64,000 bases of DNA, taken from positions 84,406 to 148,405 of the forward strand of contig JAEUIW010000010.1 in assembly GCA_016794925.1 (NCBI GenBank). Direction: 5' to 3'. Made by a program: the position numbers and the translations under genes. This stretch comes from Phycisphaerae bacterium (GTDB lineage Bacteria; Planctomycetota; Phycisphaerae; Phycisphaerales; UBA1924). The notes under the pieces are model-generated. The model ran no database searches, was not told the origin of the DNA, and saw nothing but the letters and a program-made list of their open reading frames with translations. This document shows positions 34,242 to 43,719 of this stretch, piece by piece (within the stretch, counting starts at the first letter, position 1; each line of letters opens with the position of its first letter).

Positions 34242-35690
34242 ATGACCATGACCGCGACCGACACGCACGGGCAGGGCCTGGCACAGAGCGAGACCATCCG
34301 CTCCGCCATCGAGTCGATCGTGCGCGAAGTGCAGGATCGCTCCGCGGGAATCACCGACATCCGTCCCCCCGTTGCCGAACTCCGACAGTCGTACGACGCG
34401 TTCATGAAGCGTGCCGGGGAGCTCCGCGGCCGGGCGCTGTATTACCCCTACATCGGCTCGGGCATCGGCAACGGCGCACTGGTCGAACTCATGGACGGCA
34501 GCGTCAAATGGGACCTGATCAGCGGAATCGGCGTGCAGTTCTTCGGACACTCGGATCCCGAGCTGATCCAGGCGTCACTGGAGGGATCGCTCGGGGACAC
34601 GCTCTCGTTCGGGCAACTCCAGTTCAACGAGGACTTCGACCGCTTCGGGCGCACGCTGCTCGAACTGGCGCAGCGCGGCAGCCGCATGGGTCACTGTTTC
34701 CTGACCACTTCCGGCGCCATGGCCAACGAGAACGCGATCAAGGTGTGCTACCAGAAGCACGCCCCGGCTTCCCGGGTCCTCGCCTTCCGCGACTGCTTCA
34801 TGGGCCGCACCGTGACCATGTGCCAGATCGGCGATACTCCCTCCTACCGCGTGGGCGTGCCGCTGTCCACGCTGGTGGATTACATGCCGTTCTGGGACGA
34901 GATCGCCGCCCGCGGCATGGGGCCCACGCGCTTCATCGACGCGGCCGTCGCGCTGCTCACCCAGTACTTCGAACGCTACCCAAAGCAGCACGCCTGCTTC
35001 ATCTTTGAGCTCGTGCAGGGCGAGGGCGGCTTCAACACCGCGCCCAGAGACTACTTCAAGGCCCTCATGGAATGCTGCAAGTCGCATGGCGTGGCGGTCT
35101 GGGACGACGAGATTCAGACCTTCGGACGGACCGATCGCATGTTCGCGTACGAGGCCCTGGATCTCGGGTCGTACGTCGATGTGCTGTGCGTGGGCAAGAT
35201 GACGCAGGTCTGCGCGGCACTCTGGACCAAGGACTACAACCCGCAACCGGGCCTGCTCTCGGGCACCTTCAGCGGCACCGGGCCCGGTTTCCGAGCCGGA
35301 ACCCGGGTTCTCGAGCGCCTGCGCGACGGGGGCTATTACGGGGAGAACGGCCTGATCGCACGCCATTTCCGCGCGTTCACCGATCTGACCCGAGCGCTCG
35401 CCGCGCGGCATCCGGACTGGTTCCCCTCGATCGGAGCGCCCGGTCTCCCTGACGTGGTTGGCGGCCGTGGAGGCATGATGCGGTTCTCGCCCTATGGCGG
35501 GAACAAGGACAAGATCATCCGCCTGTGCCACGTGCTGTTCGAGGAGGGCGTCATCGCGTTCTATTGCGGTCACGGGCCCTACCACGTCCGCATGCTCCCG
35601 CCGCTGGGCGTGTTCAACGAACGCGACTGGCCCCGCGTGTTCGCGGTCATCGAACGGGCCATGGCCCGCGTCGCGGCGGAGACCAGGTAA
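34242..35690 (+). CDS. Class III aminotransferase (AstC/succinylornithine-transaminase-like)
   Basis: 482 residues. PLP fold type I class III is clear: YYPYIGSGIGNGALVELMDG, GHCFLTTSGAMANENAIK, FRDCFMGRTVTM, ELVQGEGGFNTAPRDYFKAL, VWDDEIQTFGRTDRMFAYE and the Schiff-base lysine in VDVLCVGKMTQV. It is longer than typical AstC/ArgD (about 400), with an N-terminal helical part of about 60 residues. Strong AAAGGAAA precedes the ATG at 34242. Its neighbours AstA and AstD indicate a role in removing the delta-amino group of a succinylated ornithine, but related enzymes act on lysine, 4-aminobutyrate and others, so specificity needs testing. Confidence 0.85.
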   Translation: MTMTATDTHGQGLAQSETIRSAIESIVREVQDRSAGITDIRPPVAELRQSYDAFMKRAGELRGRALYYPYIGSGIGNGALVELMDGSVKWDLISGIGVQFFGHSDPELIQASLEGSLGDTLSFGQLQFNEDFDRFGRTLLELAQRGSRMGHCFLTTSGAMANENAIKVCYQKHAPASRVLAFRDCFMGRTVTMCQIGDTPSYRVGVPLSTLVDYMPFWDEIAARGMGPTRFIDAAVALLTQYFERYPKQHACFIFELVQGEGGFNTAPRDYFKALMECCKSHGVAVWDDEIQTFGRTDRMFAYEALDLGSYVDVLCVGKMTQVCAALWTKDYNPQPGLLSGTFSGTGPGFRAGTRVLERLRDGGYYGENGLIARHFRAFTDLTRALAARHPDWFPSIGAPGLPDVVGGRGGMMRFSPYGGNKDKIIRLCHVLFEEGVIAFYCGHGPYHVRMLPPLGVFNERDWPRVFAVIERAMARVAAETR

Positions 35691-35744
35691 CCGCGCCACG
35701 CCGGACCGAAAACCGCCCGGCCGGCTCGCCAGGAAAGGACCCCC

Positions 35745-36998
35745 GTGTTCGTCATCCGCCGCGCCAAGATCGAGGATGTCCCCACGCTGCTGAAGCTGGC
35801 GCGGATGGTCCATTTCATCAACCTGCCCGCGGACAAGGACATCCTGACCGAGAAGACCCAATGGAGCCGACAGTGCTTCCTGCTCGCCGGCGAGAGCGTC
35901 GAGGGCCTGGGATCGCACGCCGGCACGGTCGCGGACTCCCCCGAGCACCGGGCCGAGAGCACCGCCTTCGCCTCGGGGCTTCGCGCCCTCACGGGCCGCT
36001 CGCCGCTGTTCATGTTCGTGATGGAAGACACCGAATCGGCCTCCGTCGTCGGCACCAGCCAGCTCATCGCCGCGATGGGAGGGCCCGGGCGACCGAACCT
36101 GTCGTGGCAGCTCTCGCGCCGCGAGATGTTCAGCCAGTCCCTGCAGATCGGCACCTCCCACGTCACCGCCAGGCTGCACCTGGACGAGAGCGGGCCGACC
36201 GAACTGGGCGGGCTCATCCTGCAACCCTCGGCACGCGGCCACCGCCAGAAATTGGGCGCCTTCCTGAGCCTGGTGCGGTTCCATTTCATCGGGCTGCACC
36301 GGGGGATGTTCGCCGACCGTGTGCTCGCCGAGCTGATGGCCCCGATGGACGGCGGCGGGCAGAATCACTTCTGGGAGTACTTCAGCCGACGGTTCATCAA
36401 CCTCACCTACGACGAGGCCGATCGCTTCTGCCAGCACAGCAAGGAGTTCATGCTCAATCTCCTCCCCCGCGAGGAGATCTATCTCACGCTCCTCCCGCCC
36501 GAGGCCCGCGCCGTGGTAGGGCAGGTCGGGCCCGAGACCGCCCCCGCCAAGCGCATGCTCGAAAAGCTCGGCTTCGCCTACCACAACCGCATCGACCCCT
36601 TCGACGGCGGCCCGAACCTCGAAGCCGACACCGACTCAATCTCGATGGTGCGTGCCACCGACCGCGCCACGCTCGGTGCGCCCATGTCCGCCGCGCCCGC
36701 GCGCCGCACCCCGGGGTTCGTCAGCGTCATGCTCGACGACGGCGATTTCCGCTGCGTGCGCGCGGAATTCGGCCGCGACCGCCGTGGTCGGGTTCAGCTC
36801 GCCCGCGCCGACATGGACGCGCTCGCCGCGGAACCCGGAATGCCCGTCGGCGTGACCGACCTGACGCTCACGGAGTTCGGGCCCGGTCGAACTCCGGCCC
36901 CGGCCACCAAGCCCATCCCGGCGGCCACCAGCCGCGCGCGTTCCGCGCGCCCCCCCCGGCGACGCGGCGGCGCCCGCGAAAGGGGCGCCGGCGCGTGA
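35745..36998 (+). CDS. astA: Arginine/ornithine N-succinyltransferase (AstA-like)
   Basis: 417 residues. The N-terminus FVIRRAKIEDVPTLLKLARM is that of AstA/AruFG. Further blocks are SWQLSRREMFSQSLQIGTSH, LHLDESGPTELGGLIL, SLVRFHFIGLHRGMFADRV-type residues, HFWEYFSRRFINLTYDEADR and PFDGGPNLEADTDSI. AstA transfers succinyl from succinyl-CoA to the alpha-amino group of arginine or ornithine. The protein is about 70 residues longer than the E. coli enzyme through a C-terminal Pro/Arg/Ala-rich tail. GTG start with AGGAAAGGA before it. Its stop overlaps the GTG of the astD-like gene. Confidence 0.9.
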   Translation: MFVIRRAKIEDVPTLLKLARMVHFINLPADKDILTEKTQWSRQCFLLAGESVEGLGSHAGTVADSPEHRAESTAFASGLRALTGRSPLFMFVMEDTESASVVGTSQLIAAMGGPGRPNLSWQLSRREMFSQSLQIGTSHVTARLHLDESGPTELGGLILQPSARGHRQKLGAFLSLVRFHFIGLHRGMFADRVLAELMAPMDGGGQNHFWEYFSRRFINLTYDEADRFCQHSKEFMLNLLPREEIYLTLLPPEARAVVGQVGPETAPAKRMLEKLGFAYHNRIDPFDGGPNLEADTDSISMVRATDRATLGAPMSAAPARRTPGFVSVMLDDGDFRCVRAEFGRDRRGRVQLARADMDALAAEPGMPVGVTDLTLTEFGPGRTPAPATKPIPAATSRARSARPPRRRGGARERGAGA

Positions 36999-38551
36999 CC
37001 GACAACGAGCCGCGGGCTTCCTCTCCCTCCAATCTCATCGGCGGATCCTGGGAGCGCCTTCCCGGCGGCTCGCTCCAATCACGGAGCCCTGCCGACCCGT
37101 CCCTGGTCATCTGGGACGGCTCCGAGCGCGACGCCGACGTGGACCGCGCGGTCTCGGCCGCGATCGCCGCGCAACCCGCGTGGCGGGCCTGGGACATCGA
37201 GCGCCGCGCCGCGGTGCTGCTCCGAGCCAAGGAGATATTCATTCGCCGCGTGAGCGCGTTCACCTCGCTGCTGCGCGCGGAGGTCGGCAAGCCGACCTGG
37301 GACGCCCGCGCGGAAGCGGCGCTCCTCGCGGCGAAGATCGAGATCACGCTCGATTGCGGCCCGCACGGGGGACGACGCCGCGTCACGCCGTACGGCTTCG
37401 CCGCCTCACCGACGCGCGAAGCCCGCTGCGACTTCCGCCCTCACGGCGTCATGGCGGTTGTCGGACCGTTCAACTTCCCGGCTCATCTACCCAACGGGCA
37501 CATCATCCCCGCGCTCCTGATGGGCAACGCCGTGATCCTCAAGCCGAGCGAGAAGGCCCCGGCGGTCGGTCAGCTTCTCGCCGAGGTGTACGACGAAGCC
37601 CTGGTCGGCTCCGGCGCCCCCGGCGGCGTGCTGAATCTCGTGCAGGGCGGCCCCGCGGTCGCGTCGCGCCTCGTCGCTCATGACGGGATCGACGGCGTGC
37701 TCTTCACCGGCTCGTTCGCGGTGGGGCGGCGCATCCTGGAAGCCAACCTCGATCGTCCCGGCCGCATCTCGGCCCTGGAGATGGGCGGCAGCAGCGCGGC
37801 CATCGTCATGCCCGACGCGAACTTGCGTCAGGCGCTGATCGAGTGCGTCCGCAGCGCCTTCGTCGGAGCCGGGCAGCGCTGCACGTGTACGCGCCGCCTG
37901 ATCGTCCATCGCGATGCCGCGGCCGTGTTCATTCCCGCGTTGTGCAACGCGGCTCGCGCACTCGTCGTCGCACCACCCGATTCCCCCCGCCCGGTGTTCA
38001 TGGGCCCGATGATCTCGAGCGCCGCCCGCCGGTCGGTTCTGGAGTTTCAGGCGTCGGCTCGCGCTCCGGACGGCGAGATCCTGGTGCCGACCACGGAACT
38101 CGACCCTGACGGCAAGGGCGGGTGGTACCTCTCGCCGGGCATCATGAGGGTCAGACGCTTTGTCGCGAGCACGCAGCCCGGCGACGCCGGGCGCGACGAG
38201 GAGATATTCGGCCCGCTGCTGCGCGTGTCGGTCACGGAGACCCTCGACGACGCCCTTGCGCAAGCGAACGCGACGCGGTTCGGTTTGGCAGCCTCAATCT
38301 TTACGCGCGACGAGACCGCGATTCGCCGCTTTCTCACCGAGGTTCGTGCCGGCTGCCTGAATGTCAACACCGGCACGGCCGGGGCCAGCAGCAAACTCCC
38401 GTTCGGCGGACTCGGGCTCTCCGGCAACCACCGCCCCGCGGGGAGCTTCTCCCTCGACTACTGCGCGTACCCCGTGGCATCAATGGTCGAGCGCGGCGAT
38501 GATGCACCGATGCCCGAAGGCGTGTGCCTCGATCCGGCCTGGTTGAACTGA
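36995..38551 (+). CDS. astD: Succinylglutamate-semialdehyde dehydrogenase (AstD-like)
   Basis: 518 residues, ALDH superfamily. The N-terminus SNLIGGSWERLPGGSLQSRS and ILKPSEKAPAVGQLLAE fit AstD, and GVMAVVGPFNFPAHLPNGHI is typical. The catalytic glutamate is in ALEMGGSSAAIVM and the nucleophilic cysteine in GAGQRCTCTRRL. EIFGPLLRV and NVNTGTAGASSKLPFGGLG complete the family pattern. It would oxidise succinylglutamate semialdehyde to succinylglutamate with NAD. Start is the GTG overlapping the astA stop (GTGA), so translational coupling is likely. Last gene of the operon. Confidence 0.9.
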   Translation: MTDNEPRASSPSNLIGGSWERLPGGSLQSRSPADPSLVIWDGSERDADVDRAVSAAIAAQPAWRAWDIERRAAVLLRAKEIFIRRVSAFTSLLRAEVGKPTWDARAEAALLAAKIEITLDCGPHGGRRRVTPYGFAASPTREARCDFRPHGVMAVVGPFNFPAHLPNGHIIPALLMGNAVILKPSEKAPAVGQLLAEVYDEALVGSGAPGGVLNLVQGGPAVASRLVAHDGIDGVLFTGSFAVGRRILEANLDRPGRISALEMGGSSAAIVMPDANLRQALIECVRSAFVGAGQRCTCTRRLIVHRDAAAVFIPALCNAARALVVAPPDSPRPVFMGPMISSAARRSVLEFQASARAPDGEILVPTTELDPDGKGGWYLSPGIMRVRRFVASTQPGDAGRDEEIFGPLLRVSVTETLDDALAQANATRFGLAASIFTRDETAIRRFLTEVRAGCLNVNTGTAGASSKLPFGGLGLSGNHRPAGSFSLDYCAYPVASMVERGDDAPMPEGVCLDPAWLN

Positions 38552-38645
38552 ACTCGATTCCAACCCGCGGGGATCGGCATCCGGCGACGTCACCGCACGA
38601 TCACGCGTCACGCTCGGGATGCCCCGTGTTGCCAAGGCGGCCCGG

Positions 38646-39224
38646 TTAGCGCCGACGACGAGCAGCGATGGCGTTGAGCCCAATCAAGCCGAGCCCGATG
38701 CTGCCCGGGCTGGGCACCGGCGTGAACGTGAGTTGGATGGGATCGCTGTCGGAATACAGGCCCGACGCGTCACGGAACACGAAGTTCAACCCGTAGGCTT
38801 GCCCGATGACCCCGTCGAATATGTTCCAGACCGGCAGGTAGTGGAAAATCGGGTGGCCGAGGTTGATCTCGTCGCCTATCGCCAGCGGGTTGAGACCGTC
38901 GTAGACCTGGATCCCTGCATCGGCTCCGACCAGCCTGGCCCGGATATCCGAACTGGGATCGAGCGTGAAGAGACCGATGTTCGTGTGGTCAGAGAGAAGC
39001 GATTCCAACGCCACCTCTGCGGTCGCGTAGCCGGCGATCCCTTGAAATGGCGACTCGGGAACATCGAACGGCATCACCGCGTGAGTGTGCATCCGCAGCT
39101 TGCCGCCGGCGTCCCGGCCGACCGCCACAATCTCGTGATCGTGCTGCGCCATCGCTGCTCCTGGCGCGAGCGTGGCCACGATCAGGCCGGTAATAGTCAG
39201 CGTGGAGAGAGAGAGTCCGCGCAT
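38646..39224 (-). CDS. Secreted PEP-CTERM protein
   Basis: 192 residues. Signal peptide (hydrophobic core about 8-22, then AMAQ) and a C-terminal sorting tail: VPSPGSIGLGLIGLNAIAAR with four arginines, the PEP-like motif plus hydrophobic helix plus basic end. Such proteins are thought to be processed by an exosortase in the envelope, usually together with polysaccharide export. The mature part is mostly beta-strand-like, with a His-rich beginning (QHDHEIV, RMHTHAV) that might bind metal. Strong AAAGGAG before the ATG. No exosortase gene is in the window. No further function is recognised. Confidence 0.85.
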   Translation of the reverse strand: MRGLSLSTLTITGLIVATLAPGAAMAQHDHEIVAVGRDAGGKLRMHTHAVMPFDVPESPFQGIAGYATAEVALESLLSDHTNIGLFTLDPSSDIRARLVGADAGIQVYDGLNPLAIGDEINLGHPIFHYLPVWNIFDGVIGQAYGLNFVFRDASGLYSDSDPIQLTFTPVPSPGSIGLGLIGLNAIAARRRR

Positions 39225-39390
39225 GGCTTCCGCTCCTTTGTTGATGTGCCTCGTCTACATGTTCTCCATCCGGGAAGCGATTGCAAGACAAATCTGGCTC
39301 GCGTTATCAGACGGATCCCGGCCTTGTCGCCCTACCCAATCGACTGACCGCCGACAGTGACCGAGGGGCCGTCGCGCACGGCGCGTCAGG

Positions 39391-39425
39391 AAATTGAAAA
39401 CCCCCACCCACATCTGGGCGGGGGT
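39391..39425 (-). terminator. Rho-independent terminator
   Basis: On the minus strand an 11-base stem with one mismatch (39400-39410 with 39415-39425, four-base loop) is followed by TTTTCAATTT. It lies 50 bases after the stop of the Gly-rich gene. Confidence 0.8.
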
Positions 39426-39475
39426 CTGCGTGATCGTGCAAACCGGCCCTCCGGAACAGCCGCGCTGAGGCAAAC

Positions 39476-40442
<967 letters not shown>

Positions 40443-40773
40443 GAGTAGCTCTCCGTGGAGGGGTATGCCGGCACGTGCGCGAGCAGCGCGCACCGCCGAC
40501 CCCAAGCCGAACGAGAATATCGGGTCCGTATTGCCTGACATACACGGATTGCACGTTCGAACTACCTCACTCGGCGCTTGCCTTCACTTGTTCGTGGGAT
40601 GCACTTCCGATTGGGGCGGACCGTTTATCAAACCGCAATGGTGAGATGTAGGCGTGTGATCTTGGTGCGGCTGATTGCCTCACCGCCGCGACCGATCGCG
40701 CACGCTGAGCCACGATTCCCGGTGATGCTGGTTCTTGCGCACGCTTTGGATCGTGGCCTCGAGCCGATCGGAC
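40443..40773. other. Intergenic stretch, no gene seen
   Basis: Between the Gly-rich gene start and the DUF6265-like remnant. Relatively low GC for this window, only short frames without protein-like pattern. It presumably contains the promoter of the Gly-rich gene. Confidence 0.5.
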
Positions 40774-41041
40774 TTACCTAAGGAGGGAGTAGGTAATGCG
40801 CTGGGGGTCGTCGCGCTCGGGGTTCTCGATCATCACGCTGTGGTCCGCGAGATTGGCCATGCGAAACGGGTCGGCGGGTTGATCCTGAGCCACGAATGGA
40901 GCGTGAAAAACCGATCATTCCGTCGGCCGTGGGCTCCGACCACACTGCCTCCGCCCAAATCGGCCCCGCGGAGCCCGTGCGCCACGTGCCGGCTAACCAC
41001 GACGGGCGCACCGAGGGGTTCGGGGGTGCCGGCGGTAGCAT
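40774..41041 (-). pseudogene. Decayed DUF6265-like gene
   Basis: Two pieces in different minus-strand frames look like one family. The first, from 41041 to about 40900, reads VRPSWLAGTWRTG then WAEAVWSEPTADGMIGFSR, the Trp-Leu-Ala-Gly and GGSMxGxxR-type blocks of DUF6265 proteins. The second, about 40897 to the TAA at 40774, reads FVAQDQPADPFRMANLADHS then VMIENPERDDPQRITY, matching the closing NPEHDFPQRI block. About 20 residues expected between them are missing and the frame changes at about 40900. No signal peptide or ribosome site is preserved. This looks like an internal deletion in a formerly functional gene. Function of the family is unknown. Confidence 0.5.
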
Positions 41042-41160
41042 CCGATACTGTCGCGTTGTGGTCGGGGGCGCGGCACGCGGAAATTGTGCGTGACACCGCG
41101 ATCCGCGCGCCGCAAACTCGACGTCCCATTTCGAACTCCTCGCGCTCAATTTGGGGGGCG

Positions 41161-42120
41161 TCAGCGTGAAGCGTCCGATGCAGACGCGGGGCCACGCGGG
41201 GCCCCGGGTTCGAGCCATTCATCCGGGAATTCGCCGACGAAGGACTCCTCGGCCGGGCCGGTCATCCGGACGGTCGATTCGCCACCAGACCAACTCACGC
41301 GCAGGTCACCGCCGGGAAGCCGGAGCGTGGCCTCGGGGTCGAGCGTTCCGGAGATCACCCCGGCCACGCACGCCGCGCACGCGCCGGTGCCGCAGGCCCG
41401 AGTTTCCCCCGTGCCGCGCTCCCAGGACCGCATGTCCGCGAGCGCGCGCGTCCGCACGCGCACGAAGTGGGCGTTGATGCGGTTGACGAAGGCGGGGTGG
41501 CGTTCGATGAACGGCCCGATTTGGGTGAGATTCAGGTGCTCGAGTCCCACGGAACTGATCTGGCGATTCTCCGTCTCGAAGAGGACGACGTGCGGATTTC
41601 CCATCGAAACGAACACGCCGACCCACACGGAGCCGGGCCCGATCCCTGTCTCGAACGCGTAGTGCGAGAGTTGGCCCCGGCGCGTCAGGCGGGACTCATC
41701 GACCCCGATCCGTGCGAGATTCAATTCCGGCGGGCCCATGTCAACCGTCGCCTCGCGGAGCCGGCCGTGTTCGATGCGGCAATCGACCCGGAGTACCCCC
41801 CGGCCGGTCTCGACCAAGAGAGGCGAATGGTGGAGGCCGAGACGATCGTGTGCGAATTTCGCGACGCAACGCACGCCGTTGCCGCACATTTCCGCCTCGC
41901 CGCCGTCGGCATTGAACATGCGCATGCGGACGTGGGCGCCGGGCACGCGCGGCCTGCAGACGAGGATCACGCCGTCGCCGCCGACCCCCTCATGGCGGTC
42001 CGAGAGGCGAGGGATCACGGCGCCTCGATCCGAACCGACGCGAGCTTCAAGCTCGGGGCGCGCGTACGCGTCCAGGTAGATGTAGTCGTTGCCGATGCCG
42101 TGCATCTTCACGAATCGCAC
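41161..42120 (-). CDS. dapF: Diaminopimelate epimerase
   Basis: Converts LL- to meso-diaminopimelate for lysine and peptidoglycan. 319 residues. Both cysteine motifs are complete: MFNADGGEAEMCGNGVRCVA and ETRACGTGACAACVAG. The start region VRFVKMHGIGNDYIYLDAY is standard. The GTG at 42120 is used because GGGAG stands eight bases before it and homology starts there; an earlier start would extend into the upstream gene. SMGNPHVVLF and FVRVRTRALADMRSWERGTGE are further family blocks. Downstream of the M48 protease gene on the same strand. Confidence 0.96.
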   Translation of the reverse strand: MRFVKMHGIGNDYIYLDAYARPELEARVGSDRGAVIPRLSDRHEGVGGDGVILVCRPRVPGAHVRMRMFNADGGEAEMCGNGVRCVAKFAHDRLGLHHSPLLVETGRGVLRVDCRIEHGRLREATVDMGPPELNLARIGVDESRLTRRGQLSHYAFETGIGPGSVWVGVFVSMGNPHVVLFETENRQISSVGLEHLNLTQIGPFIERHPAFVNRINAHFVRVRTRALADMRSWERGTGETRACGTGACAACVAGVISGTLDPEATLRLPGGDLRVSWSGGESTVRMTGPAEESFVGEFPDEWLEPGAPRGPASASDASR

Positions 42121-42151
42121 GAGGTGTTCTCCCGCGCGGAGGGTATCCGAA

Positions 42152-43666
42152 TCAGGGCCAGCCGAGGATCGCGGACGCCGCGACGGCAAGCAGTGCCAGC
42201 AGGGCCGAACGCTTGATGCGCCGCGCAACGGCGTGAATCTCCAGTTGAGTCGGGGGGAGCGCGACGAGGGCCCGCAGCAGGGATTGGCGCGCGGCGATCG
42301 ATCCGTGACGGAAGGAGAATCGGCCGCGGGGAACCCCGCCCCAGCGTGCCACCGCGTCCAGCGCGCCCGCCATTGCGTTCACCGCCTCCTCGGTGATCGG
42401 GGGGGCGGGAGACCCGGGGGGGCCGGGCGCCGGCGCGCCCGGCGACGGGCGGCTGAGCATTGTGACGGCGAACGCGTCCGCCTGCCACTCGAAGCGCCGG
42501 CTGACGAAGCCGAAGACCAGCACGGCCGGGCCGAAGGCGCACGCGAGGCGGGCCGCATCGAGCCACGTCGGGAGCGATTCCCGCCAGCCCGCGATGGAAC
42601 CGGCCAGCGCGTCGGCGAGGATCGCACCGCCCCCGCCTGACGCGAGCACGGCGACGGCCAACCAGGCGATGTGGTGGAACCGAACGTGGGCGATCTCGTG
42701 GGCGACGACGGCCTCGATCTCACGCTCGCTGAGCTCATCGAGCAGCGCATCGGTGAGGAGGATGTAGCGTACGCGCGACCAGAGCCCCATCACCGCGCCG
42801 TTGACCATCGTGCCGCCCGTCCTCCAGAGGAGCAGGTGGCGGAACCTCACGCCGGCTTCCTCGCCAAGGTCCCGAACGCGCCGAGGCAGCCCCTCCCCAA
42901 CAAGCGGAACGGTGTCCCAGATCCGCCGGAGCGCGACGGGAGCGAGCATGAACACGCCCGCGATCCCGACAACCTGCAGCCCCGCGAGCGTGAGCTCCCG
43001 GCGCCCCGGCTCCGCGAGCCAACCGGTCACGATCGCGACCGCGCCGTGGCCGGCGAACGTGCCACGGGCGCACGCCTGGATGAGCCGCTCGCACCCCTCC
43101 GTCCATACGAGCACCGCCAGGAGCGGAACGGCCGTCACCAGCACCTCCGAGCGGAACTGACCAATCACATGGCCCGCGCGGGTCGGGGTGGCGTACACGG
43201 GGCGTCCGACTTCGACGTTGCGGAGCAGGAACGCGTCCGCGATCGCACGCTGCACGGGGTACGCGGCCCACCACGCGGCGCCCAGCACGATGGCCGGGGG
43301 AAGCACCGCGATGATCTCGTCCACGCCGATGTGATCGCCGATTGTCGCCCGCACGGCCTCGATCCAACCAAGAACACCGACACCGACGACGTGCCAGATC
43401 ACCACCGCCCACTTCAAACCGACCAGGACGGACTCCGACCGCTTGACGGCTCGCCAGGCCCGTGCGCCGTCGGACCGGGCGAATGCGCGGCACGTGAGGG
43501 TGAGGATCGTGAACGCGACCGCGCCGAGCAGAAGATGACCCAGCAGCGTGCATCGGACGACGCCCCATGCCGACAACCCGAAACCAAACGGCGCATCGCT
43601 CTCGCCGCGGAGCAGGTCATGCACCAGCGTCGAGGCGAGCAGCACGATGGGCCAGAAGTGGAACAA
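42152..43666 (-). CDS. M48-family membrane zinc metalloprotease
   Basis: 504 residues. The HExxH zinc motif is in VVAHEIAHVRFHHIAWL (about residues 315-331), and a third ligand Glu is expected in FEWQADAFAVTMLSR. Several membrane-spanning segments are visible: three or four in the first 200 residues and two more flanking the active site, as in HtpX/Ste24-like M48 proteases. It would act on membrane or misfolded proteins with the active site facing the cytoplasm. The farthest start is a TTG at 43666; the true start could be a few residues inside. dapF follows 31 bases after it and the lipoprotein gene precedes it by 53, so the three may be one transcript. Confidence 0.85.
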   Translation of the reverse strand: MFHFWPIVLLASTLVHDLLRGESDAPFGFGLSAWGVVRCTLLGHLLLGAVAFTILTLTCRAFARSDGARAWRAVKRSESVLVGLKWAVVIWHVVGVGVLGWIEAVRATIGDHIGVDEIIAVLPPAIVLGAAWWAAYPVQRAIADAFLLRNVEVGRPVYATPTRAGHVIGQFRSEVLVTAVPLLAVLVWTEGCERLIQACARGTFAGHGAVAIVTGWLAEPGRRELTLAGLQVVGIAGVFMLAPVALRRIWDTVPLVGEGLPRRVRDLGEEAGVRFRHLLLWRTGGTMVNGAVMGLWSRVRYILLTDALLDELSEREIEAVVAHEIAHVRFHHIAWLAVAVLASGGGGAILADALAGSIAGWRESLPTWLDAARLACAFGPAVLVFGFVSRRFEWQADAFAVTMLSRPSPGAPAPGPPGSPAPPITEEAVNAMAGALDAVARWGGVPRGRFSFRHGSIAARQSLLRALVALPPTQLEIHAVARRIKRSALLALLAVAASAILGWP

Positions 43667-43719
43667 CTCTTGGTTTGGCTGGTGGGGCGATACACCGCGT
43701 CAAGGGGCGTGGCTGCGTC

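Noticed and set aside
34575..36584. Minus-strand open frame of about 670 codons
   Set aside because: Antisense to the aminotransferase and AstA genes, which carry full family motifs. Its composition (Gly, Arg, Glu, Val rich) is that of a GC-rich shadow, with no domain.
35525..36994. 5' part of a 1008-codon plus-strand frame
   Set aside because: Only the part from 36995 has family motifs (AstD). The first about 490 codons are Arg/Pro-rich out-of-frame reading of astC and astA.
40735..41222. Several short frames in the gap before dapF
   Set aside because: None is intact across the conserved blocks; the minus-strand pieces are better explained as one decayed DUF6265-like gene.
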